From: Pseudomonas sp. P8_241
Lineage (GTDB): Bacteria; Pseudomonadota; Gammaproteobacteria; Pseudomonadales; Pseudomonadaceae
Length of the DNA: 64,000 nt
Reading direction: 5' to 3'
Assembly (NCBI RefSeq): GCF_034008315.1
Contig: NZ_CP125377.1
Location: forward strand, 124,001 to 188,000
The position numbers and the translations under genes are program-made. Shown here one piece after another: positions 36,104 to 43,206 of the stretch (the stretch's first letter is position 1; each line of letters opens with the position of its first letter). Under the pieces are notes generated by a model, which searched no databases, was not told the origin of the DNA, and saw only the letters and a list, made by a program, of their open reading frames with translations.

Positions 36104-36331
36104 AGCATCTTCTTCCGCATAAGTGGCAGTTGGTTTAATCACGCAAGACATTATGCCTGGCGCATACCCCCATCCTATAGCCGACGCCAATTTCTTTACC
36201 TCGGCTCTACTGAATGAGGCACGCTTTGCCAGCTCTATAAAGACCTCCATATCGGATGCATACCTGGTGATAAGGAGGTTTCGCATTACAAAGGAAGTAA
36301 GTGACTCATCAGATCGTATTTGCAAGAGCAT
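36068..36331 (-). pseudogene. N-terminal fragment of a TniQ-like protein
   Basis: A frame of 87 codons. It begins MLLQIRSDESLTSFVMRNLL, which resembles the TniQ/TnsD opening (a DESL-S-x-x-x-R helix), the target-selection factor of Tn7-like transposons. The frame runs into the end of the IS630 element (last ten or so codons from 36103 on) and stops. The zinc-binding CxxC parts that should follow are absent from the window. This is a remnant of the transposition module. The assignment is by pattern and moderate. Confidence 0.45.
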
Positions 36332-36380
36332 CGGAAACGCCGGTGCATTGGTGCCAATTTAGGAACCGGGCGGGAGAAGC

Positions 36381-36449
36381 CTGTCGCGACATCAATGGAG
36401 CCAGCGAGCGCTCCCCTGTGCTGCGACAGTTTTAATTAGCTAGCGACAG
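36381..36449. repeat. GCGACAG repeats, possible end of another transposon
   Basis: GCGACAGTTTtA at 36423 and GCGACAGTTTaG at 36443 are direct repeats exactly 20 bp apart. An inverted CTGTCGC lies at 36381-36387. The 20-bp step is typical of transposase binding sites in Tn7-like elements, but of a different sequence family from the TGACAAAATA ends. Confidence 0.4.
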
Positions 36450-36470
36450 TTTAGATTCTTTAAATCAAGT

Positions 36471-36622
36471 TGGTGCCAAACAAAATATTCTGACACTAGC
36501 GGTTCAGCAAATTCTGGGCGAAACCAACCAACAGAATACGTCGGCTGACGTGAGTATTTTGACACCGAAGAAGCAATCTCACCAAGCCGGTACTAATTTT
36601 CGACATATGTTTTGACACCGCC
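36471..36622. repeat. Internal second copy of the Tn7-like left end
   Basis: It starts TGGTGCCAAACAAAATATTC, with further sites at 36550-36567 and 36600-36622. The TGACA steps are 69 and 53 bp apart, against 69 and 54 bp in the outer left end, and the orientation is the same. The five bases outside (CAAGT) do not match ACGGG, so this end was not used in the present insertion. Confidence 0.82.
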
Positions 36623-36753
36623 CTCTATGTACATCGAGTGTACTGAGAGGTCGCAACGAAAGCCCTCAGCAATCTGCAAAAGCACTGTTCAAGCAAGCGT
36701 GTACAAAAAATGTAGAAAGCCAAAGACGCTAGGGCACCAACGAAACCAGTAAT

Positions 36754-39552
36754 TCACGCTTCTGAGCCACGGAGTTCGTAAATAATTTCTTGTGCGATCG
36801 CAATGCTGCGCTCCGCTCTATGTCGATGTTGCAGACTCAGTTGGGGTAACGCGCATTGATACTCTTGAATCGCTCGATCTAGATACTGAGTATCTGCTTC
36901 GCGCTCCCCAAGGAAAAGAAATGCATTGCCTAGTGAAAGCTTAGTCCTTCCCCAAGCTGCTCTCCCGCGATCGAGGGTTCTAACTAGTAAGGCATCTTGA
37001 TATGCTCTAATAGCTGCCTGAAGGCTCACAGAACCATCTTCGTGTTCAGCGAGGCTTAGAAAGGCGTTACCAAGGTTGTGCTTTATCAAGGCCCAATCCC
37101 AAGGTGCTAGCTCGTGCGAGAGCTTATCTAATGCTTTTTCATAAGTTTGCTTGGCCTTCAATATCTTTTCAGGGCTATTCTCACGCTCACCGATTTCGAG
37201 GAGAACGTTACCCAAAGAGCTCATGGTGCTTGCCCAGCGGTTCAACCCGCGCAGCGGTGTCCGCTCCTGCAGCGCGAGCTCGAAGGCCTTGTTCGCTTGA
37301 GTCAACATCGCGATATCGCCTTCCAGCTCTCCGATTTTCCAGCATGCTACGCCTAAATTATGCTGTGTTGTGGCCCACTCCAAAGGTGCTGAATTACGCG
37401 CACGTCCCGATAATGAAGCTTGAAAGGCGTCAATCGCTTCCCTTATCAAATCTGTATTTCCTACACGCTCACCTAAAGTCAGGAGCGCAGCGCCCAAATC
37501 GCTCTGCGATGTAGCCCAAAGAAATGGCGTGACCTCAAGCGTGCGCTTTTGCAATGCGGCTCGGTGAGCGTTGACTGCCGCTCGAAGGAGTTCGTCGTTC
37601 CCCTCTCGTTCACCGGTTATCCGTAAAACAGTACCCAAATTATTCTTTGCCATTGCCCACACAAGAGAAGAGCCTTCAAGCGCTGGCTCCTCAAGTGCGA
37701 CTCTGAGAGATTGGGCCGCTTCGTGAAGCTGACCAGGATTAGCTTCACGCTCACCAATAGCCAACAGCACAGCGCCTAGATTGGCACGCACCTCAGCAAT
37801 CTCTAGAGGAAGATTCTCCTGTACAAAAACTGACAGCACTGCTTGATAAATCCTTACCGCCTCAACAAATCTATCGCTGCTATTTTCACGACGCCCCAAG
37901 ATCTGCAATACGTTGGCCAAACCGTTCTGGGCCATAGCCCAATCAATGGGCATAGCGGTTTGGAAGCTGTCGTCTAACGCCTCTCGAAAAACTTCCTCCG
38001 CTCGCAGAAGTAAATCTTTGGATGGTGCTCGCTCGCCAAGTCGCGCAAAGGACTTACCCAGCCAACACAGGGCCTCACCACTTTCGCGACTGTCACCCGC
38101 TTGCTCGACTCTCTTACGCGCCAGAGCTACCGCCACATCCAGGAGGAAGTTAACGTCATGCATCTCACCTTCCTGAAAGTAGTGCACAAATCGTAATCGG
38201 TATTCTTCGCTCATGACGGGGCAATCTGGGTGCTCAATTCCCAGTAATTTTTCCTCAGCGTCTGCAACTCGCTCGGGGGCGTGGGCTACAGCTCCATGCT
38301 TAATCGATAGCTCGAGTAGCTGCTTTCGTTGACGCTTTGCAATCTCACGCTCACACTCCTCGCGCCGGTCAAGTTCTGCAAGGGCTTGATCAATAGTTCG
38401 CGATCCTTGATCAATCTGGCCTGTTTCAATTGATCGGATTACGCTGGCATGGGCATCATCTAGAAATCGATCTTTATAAAGGTCGGTACCACCCTTACTA
38501 ATTATGTCTAGAGCAGCACACACGGCGTATTCAATTTCTTGTACTGCACGTGGAAAATCTATTAGCTCGTCAGGAAGCAGAAGCTGTGCCTGATCAATAA
38601 TAATTTGATGTGCTCTCGGATCCTGGTTGCCTCCAAGTTTTTTGTAAACCTCTGCCAAGAGCAACTCAAGCCGAGCCACCTTTGTATCAACTTGTTTTAC
38701 CGCCCCCGTATTCTGATCGATTTTTGCGTTTAAGCCGTTCAGTTCGAGAATCAGTTTTTCGAAACCTGACGCCAAAGCTGTATCGACACGACCTAGCCAC
38801 TCCCCAAGTCCACTCCCATCTGGCGTGACATCTAAAGACTCAAGCAGTTGATCAAACTGCCTCTCCTGCCCCTCCAACAACTTCAAACACTGCTGGCCCA
38901 GCTCAATGCCAAGGTTACTAAACGCAAGCTCAAAAGCGCTTCCCGCTTGTGGGTAACGTTTGGGATCCTGAATCAACTCCGTGAAGACGATAAGAACCAT
39001 ATCTCCAAAGCTATACATAGACCCGCCGCCAGGAGCAATCAAACCTCGCTCAGCTATGTGCTGATACGGGCCTGGTATGTCGCTTAACTCGCAACCCAGT
39101 ATGTCTGCAGTGATCTTTTGAAATGCTTTGGATATCGCTAAGCCGGTATCCACTTGCTCACCTGTCAAAGTAGCAGGGGTTTTACTAATAACCTTTTGCA
39201 AATGCTGATCGATCGGTGAATCAGAAAGAGGAATAGTTCGATCGAAGGCGGCGTAACGGAGTGCTTTCAGCCGCTTACGCAGTACAGGTGAGAAATTTTC
39301 GACGTCTAAAGCTTTGGACATCCAATCGGGTGATGCACAAGCATCCTTTGCTGATTTATCAACCTTTAGGGCAGCCTCAATCCATGCCAAACGCAGCGCA
39401 CGTTTCAGGTCGTCATTGGCTCCCAGCGTGGCAAAGATATTAAAATCGTTAAACCTCGCCTTCACATTTTTTTTAAACTTTTCAGGCAGAAGCCCGGCAA
39501 TCTTAGGCAGGTTCCCTAGCATTACTCGAAGTAACTGTTGACCAAATTCCAT
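36754..39552 (-). CDS. Large TPR-like repeat protein, putative defence protein
   Basis: A 932-residue protein. Residues 1-330 are helical with no recognised catalytic motif, 280-310 look coiled (LNGLNAKIDQNTGAVKQVDT), and 330-530 are helical. Residues 535-910 are eight tandem units of exactly 47 residues, each built on W-A-x2-x2-N-L-G, then LG-ER-x-N, then A-x2-A-x5-AL (TPR-like superhelix). GGAGGGG precedes the ATG. It is divergent from the OLD-family gene (206 bp between). Large TPR proteins beside nucleases are common in defence islands as sensors or scaffolds; no specific function is shown here. Confidence 0.72.
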   Translation of the reverse strand: MEFGQQLLRVMLGNLPKIAGLLPEKFKKNVKARFNDFNIFATLGANDDLKRALRLAWIEAALKVDKSAKDACASPDWMSKALDVENFSPVLRKRLKALRYAAFDRTIPLSDSPIDQHLQKVISKTPATLTGEQVDTGLAISKAFQKITADILGCELSDIPGPYQHIAERGLIAPGGGSMYSFGDMVLIVFTELIQDPKRYPQAGSAFELAFSNLGIELGQQCLKLLEGQERQFDQLLESLDVTPDGSGLGEWLGRVDTALASGFEKLILELNGLNAKIDQNTGAVKQVDTKVARLELLLAEVYKKLGGNQDPRAHQIIIDQAQLLLPDELIDFPRAVQEIEYAVCAALDIISKGGTDLYKDRFLDDAHASVIRSIETGQIDQGSRTIDQALAELDRREECEREIAKRQRKQLLELSIKHGAVAHAPERVADAEEKLLGIEHPDCPVMSEEYRLRFVHYFQEGEMHDVNFLLDVAVALARKRVEQAGDSRESGEALCWLGKSFARLGERAPSKDLLLRAEEVFREALDDSFQTAMPIDWAMAQNGLANVLQILGRRENSSDRFVEAVRIYQAVLSVFVQENLPLEIAEVRANLGAVLLAIGEREANPGQLHEAAQSLRVALEEPALEGSSLVWAMAKNNLGTVLRITGEREGNDELLRAAVNAHRAALQKRTLEVTPFLWATSQSDLGAALLTLGERVGNTDLIREAIDAFQASLSGRARNSAPLEWATTQHNLGVACWKIGELEGDIAMLTQANKAFELALQERTPLRGLNRWASTMSSLGNVLLEIGERENSPEKILKAKQTYEKALDKLSHELAPWDWALIKHNLGNAFLSLAEHEDGSVSLQAAIRAYQDALLVRTLDRGRAAWGRTKLSLGNAFLFLGEREADTQYLDRAIQEYQCALPQLSLQHRHRAERSIAIAQEIIYELRGSEA

Positions 39553-39758
39553 GCTTCCCCTCCATTGTCAGCTCATTAACATATCGGCCAAACGTGACGC
39601 ATGCAAAGCCGATTCAGACACGCGCCCCCAAAATGGCCACCAATTGCGGGAAGGGCTACTCCGAATCTCTCCTATATTGACTACTTCGGGGGTCGGCATG
39701 GCTCGACTGCTGGAAAGGAAATTTTCTCTGTTAGCTCGTTCAGTCCAAAGGAAATGTG

Positions 39759-40772
39759 ATGAGAGTAGCGATCTTGGATATCCAAAATTTCCGCGGTATC
39801 CGTGCAGGAAGCGTTCACTTTAAAGACCATCCTGTGCTGATCGGGGCTAACAACACCGGCAAAACTACGGTGATAGAGGCACTGACGCTTCTTCTAGGAA
39901 GGGAGCGGATGATCAGGGAACTCACGGAACATGACTTTTACGGTTCAGATCCCCAGCCTGCCGACCGAATAAAGCTTGTAGCCACAATCACAGATTTTCC
40001 TTCCGAAGACCCTTATCAGAATACCGATTGGTTTAGAGACGGCAGAGGCGTGCCTAAATGGTTGGACGAAGCCAACGGTACGATCAGCGCGGTTCGAACC
40101 GAGGAGGCATCGAAGCTATGCTGCCAAATTGGCGCTCAAGCTTATTTCGACCGCGACTCGCTCTCGGTCGAGATGGTTCGTTACTTCCACGATCACGATA
40201 GTCCGATGGATCCCTTCGCCGACGACTCGCCCGTGGGCGTTCCTCCACGCTTGATAAAAGAAATTGGGTTTTATCTCGTGCGAGCGAGCCGTACCTGGGA
40301 CAAGGTTTTTACATGGGGGAGTGAGCTTTTCCGGCGTACGCTGCAAGCAGCCGCAGCCCAACCGTCCGAAGCCATTTTAGCTGAGCGCGATCGGCTCAGG
40401 CGTCCGGAGGCCCCAATCGAGAACGATGATCGAATTTCACCGCTGATCCAGAACGTCAACGCTGAGTTAGCGAGATGCATACCGAACGCACCCCATGTTC
40501 AACTGCGGGTGACGAGTACTGATAGTCGATCACTCCTCGACTCTGTCGCAGCACATTTCGCTGTAGTCGGAGGACTGGGCGTACCCGCCGCCAGACAGGG
40601 CAGCGGCTTGGTTTCACTGCAAGGTTTGTTACTACTACTGGAACTAGGTCGAGGACGTGCAGCCGCAGGTGAAGGATTTCTAATGGCCTTAGAGGAGCCC
40701 GAGCTTCACCTGCCCCCAGCAGGTCAGCAACAGCTGGTACAACGAGTGCAAGCACTTTCGACCCAAACCTGA
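39759..40772 (+). pseudogene. OLD-family ATPase/nuclease, truncated before the TOPRIM domain
   Basis: 337 codons of an ABC-type ATPase of the OLD/GajA class. Walker A GANNTGKTT is at residues 29-37, the signature-like RQGSGLVSLQ lies in the last fifth, and Walker B FLMALEEPELHLPP starts at about 307. Full-length members go on to a TOPRIM nuclease domain. Here the frame is cut after ALSTQT, and its stop codon TGA is the first three bases of the IS3 element at 40770. The start is the ATG at 39759, with AAGGAAA upstream. The protein is likely inactive as a nuclease. No UvrD-like partner (as in Gabija) remains. Confidence 0.82.
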
Positions 40773-40787
40773 ATCGCCCCGGATTCT

Positions 40788-41669
40788 CTAGACACCTTGC
40801 AAGCTCATTGCGTAACGCTTTTCAAACTCTACCGGCGACAGCTGATTGTTGAAACCATGACGACGTTTTGCGTTGTAGAACATCTCGATGTAATCGAACA
40901 CATCACTACGAGCATCTTCCCGCGTGGTGTAAATTTTCCGCTTGATCCGTTCCCGTTTCAGAAGCTGGAAAAAGCTCTCGGCCACGGCATTATCATGACA
41001 GTTGCCTCGGCGACTCATGCTGGCAACCAAATTGTTCGCCTTCAAAAAGCTGCGCCAATCGGAGCTGCTGTACTGGCTACCTTGGTCGCTATGAACCATT
41101 ACCTCTTGTTTCGGTTTACGCCTCCAAACCGCCATCAATAACGCATCAATAGCCAAATCACTGGTCATCTGAGACTTCATTGACCAGCCTACAACCTGAC
41201 GAGAAAACAGATCCAGCACCACAGCCAAGTACAACCAGCCTTCATATGTACGAATGTAGGTGATGTCGGTGACCCAAACCTTGTTGGGTTCCACGACATC
41301 GAACTGGCGCTTCAGCAAATTGGGTGAGGCGACCGCTGGCTTACCGCCGTACTTTCCAGGGCGACGTCGATACCCTGTCTGAGAGCGCAGACCTTCAAGA
41401 CGCATCAGCCTCGCTACACGATGGCGACCACAGTCTTCACCGACCTCGCGCAGATCGTCATGGATTTTGCGATAGCCATAAACGCCGCCACTTTCCAGCC
41501 ATGAATGCTTGATCAAACCCAGCAGTCGTTGGTCGTCTTTGGCGCGTGCAGATTGCGGCTCAGACAACCAGGCGTAATACCCACTGGGGTGGACTTTCAG
41601 CGTCAGGCAAAGCCGTCGTATGGAATAGTCATCTGCTCGCTGCTTGATAAAGGCGTACTTCAACCGCAC
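40788..41669 (-). CDS. IS3-family transposase OrfB (DDE integrase domain)
   Basis: A 293-residue integrase-type transposase. The DDE residues fall in VWVTDITYIRTYEGWLYLAV, VMVHSDQGSQYSS and the Glu within NAVAESFFQLLKRE. It is made as an OrfAB fusion by a -1 frameshift on the A6G run (41693-41699) near the end of orfA; on its own it would start at a GTG. The catalytic motifs are complete. Confidence 0.93.
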   Translation of the reverse strand: MRLKYAFIKQRADDYSIRRLCLTLKVHPSGYYAWLSEPQSARAKDDQRLLGLIKHSWLESGGVYGYRKIHDDLREVGEDCGRHRVARLMRLEGLRSQTGYRRRPGKYGGKPAVASPNLLKRQFDVVEPNKVWVTDITYIRTYEGWLYLAVVLDLFSRQVVGWSMKSQMTSDLAIDALLMAVWRRKPKQEVMVHSDQGSQYSSSDWRSFLKANNLVASMSRRGNCHDNAVAESFFQLLKRERIKRKIYTTREDARSDVFDYIEMFYNAKRRHGFNNQLSPVEFEKRYAMSLQGV

Positions 41670-41938
41670 TCCTTGGCAAAGTACGCGGCGGCCTTTTTTA
41701 AGATGTCTCGCTCTTCAGTAACCCGCTTGAGTTCTGCTCGCAGACGACGCAGTTCAGCGTGCTGATCATCGTCCTGCTGCCGTTCTTCTTGAGGTTTGCT
41801 GTAGCGCTTTATCCAGGCGTAGAGGCTATGCGTCGACACGCCAAGACGGGCCGCTACATCAGCGACAGGCAGCTTCTTTTCGGTCACTTGATTGACCGCT
41901 TGGATTTTGAATTCTTCGGGGTAACGCGGGTTGCTCAT
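41660..41938 (-). CDS. IS3-family transposase OrfA (helix-turn-helix)
   Basis: A 92-residue DNA-binding protein. The helix-turn-helix covers about residues 20-45 (LPVADVAARLGVSTHSLYAW) and a leucine-zipper-like coil covers 55-85. GGAGG precedes the ATG at 41938. It overlaps orfB by 10 bp, and the slippery A6G run lies 12 codons before its stop. Confidence 0.92.
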   Translation of the reverse strand: MSNPRYPEEFKIQAVNQVTEKKLPVADVAARLGVSTHSLYAWIKRYSKPQEERQQDDDQHAELRRLRAELKRVTEERDILKKAAAYFAKECG

Positions 41939-41997
41939 GGCACCTCCTAATTGGCCTCAGTTTAAGGCAAAGAGGTGTCTACGAAACCCGGGGCGAT

Positions 41998-42054
41998 TCA
42001 TAGCTTGGGTTCGGTTACTGCCTCAAGGACATCATTCTTACCAAGATATGCCAT
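41998..42054 (-). pseudogene. tnsB: tnsB, first 18 codons only
   Basis: Starting 1 bp after the tnsA stop (TGAtATG), the frame reads MAYLGKNDVLEAVTEPKL. It then stops on a TGA that belongs to the end of the IS3 element. Its place directly after tnsA, in the Tn7 order, marks it as the beginning of the TnsB transposase gene. The rest of tnsB and all of tnsC are gone. Confidence 0.6.
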
Positions 42055-42055
42055 A

Positions 42056-42946
42056 TCAACCGACCTTCAGTTCGTGGCCATTATCGCTGGAGGGCCATAC
42101 GACTTCGATTTGAGGCAACGAGCTCTTCATTGAAAGCCGTTCCGCTGCCAGCTCCAAGAGGATGTTTTTGTGCCAAACCAGATGCATGAACATGGCCTTG
42201 GTGTCGGTGTAGGGGATGAACAATGCGCCCGCTATATGGCGCAACACACGGTCAAGTGGCCATGGATACTCACGCACACGAGTGATCTCCTCTAGAAACG
42301 ACTCGATCAGTGGACGTTGCTGAAGATGTCGTTGGAGGGTCGCTGATTTACGTAACCAGTCAAGGTTCTGGATCAGAGTGGCAGGGAGGTCTTTCTCGGT
42401 AACGATGTTCCAGTCCACCCCTTGACCGGACCAATAGGCTCGTTCGATCTCAAACTTTTCCAGGGTACGTTCAAGTCCTTTGTCTGCCTTAAGCGACTCG
42501 GTGTATTTGAGCGTACGAGCCGCTAAGCGCGTGCTTCCATCTGGCTGTTTGATGGTCAGCAGAAAGTCCGTCGTCATCACGAAAGGCACTTTGGTACCTG
42601 GATAAACGGGATAGCGAATATTCAAAGCAAGGGCAATCGACTGAACCGCCGATTGCGGAAGGATGGGAAATTGCTCCCGAATATCCACCACATCAGAGGA
42701 AAACTCGGCTACGAGCAAATACCCGTATTCAAGATCAGACAGTAGGTGATGAAGCCGATCAACTTTTACTCCATGAACCTTGCGCGACCGACCATGCGAT
42801 GGAACGTCTTGCACACGCAACCACGGCAAATACAGCTCGTGACTTCCTTGCCCAAAGCCTTTTTCGATATGCCGATCAATATCGGACTGCGTCTTGAAGC
42901 TACGACCACGCAAGCCAACCTCCCATGCCTTCTGCGGCCTCCACAT
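42056..42946 (-). CDS. tnsA: TnsA endonuclease of a Tn7-like transposon
   Basis: The subunit that cuts the 5' strands at the transposon ends so that Tn7-type elements move by cut-and-paste. The 296-residue protein has the restriction-like catalytic set Glu73 (DLEYGYLL), Asp127 (TTDFLL) and Lys147 (ARTLKY). A C-terminal winged-helix region with VDWNIVTEKDLP binds TnsC in Tn7. It lies just inside the right end and reads away from glmS, as in Tn7. The gene is intact, but its partners TnsB and TnsC are lost, so it cannot work without help from another element. Confidence 0.9.
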   Translation of the reverse strand: MWRPQKAWEVGLRGRSFKTQSDIDRHIEKGFGQGSHELYLPWLRVQDVPSHGRSRKVHGVKVDRLHHLLSDLEYGYLLVAEFSSDVVDIREQFPILPQSAVQSIALALNIRYPVYPGTKVPFVMTTDFLLTIKQPDGSTRLAARTLKYTESLKADKGLERTLEKFEIERAYWSGQGVDWNIVTEKDLPATLIQNLDWLRKSATLQRHLQQRPLIESFLEEITRVREYPWPLDRVLRHIAGALFIPYTDTKAMFMHLVWHKNILLELAAERLSMKSSLPQIEVVWPSSDNGHELKVG

Positions 42947-43084
42947 ATCCTCAAAAATGGAATGTGCACAAAAAGTGCTAGGAAAATATCAGCGCTGTGA
43001 ATAAGTCTGAGTACCTGTACCAGACTACGCTTCTAGCAAGATCACAACCCAAAATCGGACATATGGTGGAGGACATAATAAAGA

Positions 43085-43108
43085 AAAGCCCCTGAAATCA
43101 GGGGCTTT
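43085..43108 (-). terminator. Terminator just inside the right transposon end
   Basis: A perfect 11-bp stem AAAGCCCCTGA / TCAGGGGCTTT with a 2-base loop, followed on the minus strand by TCTTTATT. It would stop read-through from glmS before it enters the element. Confidence 0.85.
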
Positions 43109-43113
43109 AGGCA

Positions 43114-43181
43114 TTGTGTCAAAATATCTTGTCTGGTGTCAGAATATTTTGTCTGGTGTCAAAATATTTTGTCAAAAACCA
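43114..43181. repeat. Right end of the Tn7-like element (three tandem TnsB-type sites)
   Basis: Three 20-bp units GTGTCAAAATATTTTGTC (with small changes) at 43114-43133, 43134-43153 and 43154-43174 follow each other without gaps. The terminus, read inward on the minus strand, is TGGTTTTTGACAAAATATTT. Confidence 0.92.
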
Positions 43182-43186
43182 ACGGG
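43182..43186. repeat. Target-site duplication, right (ACGGG)
   Basis: Identical to 29589-29593. The 25 bp 43182-43206 separate the element from the glmS stop codon. Confidence 0.9.
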
Positions 43187-43206
43187 GGTTTTCGCCTGTG
43201 GATAAC

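Larger units (their letters stand above)
40770..42000 (-). mobile_element. IS3-family insertion sequence
   Basis: A 1,231-bp element. Terminal inverted repeats start TGAATCGCCCCGG on both sides (13 bp identical, similar on to TAGACACCT). It has the two overlapping genes orfA and orfB. Flanking bases differ (ACC left, TAG right), so there is no target duplication. It joins the truncated OLD gene to the truncated tnsB gene, as an IS-linked deletion would. Confidence 0.9.
29594..43181. mobile_element. Tn7-like transposon at attTn7 downstream of glmS
   Basis: A 13,588-bp element. Both ends begin 5'-TGGT (read inward) followed nine bases in by ACAAAATATTTTGACACC. The left end has three spaced repeats and the right end three tandem 20-bp repeats, the asymmetry known for Tn7. 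The 5-bp duplication ACGGG flanks it. The right end is 25 bp after the glmS stop codon, the Tn7 insertion point, and the gene order (tnsA next to the right end, reading away from glmS) is also that of Tn7. The transposition genes are decayed (tnsB truncated, tnsC absent, TniQ-like fragment). Cargo: beta-flower gene pair, WYL regulator, retron, TPR protein, OLD fragment, plus IS630 and IS3 insertions. Confidence 0.93.

Noticed and set aside
36631..36756. Possible 41-codon frame before the TPR gene end
   Set aside because: No ribosome site and composition typical of non-coding DNA next to a transposon end.
29594..43181. CRISPR array or Cas genes in the Tn7-like island
   Set aside because: No regularly spaced repeat-spacer units and no Cas-like protein are visible; this is not a CRISPR-associated transposon as it stands.
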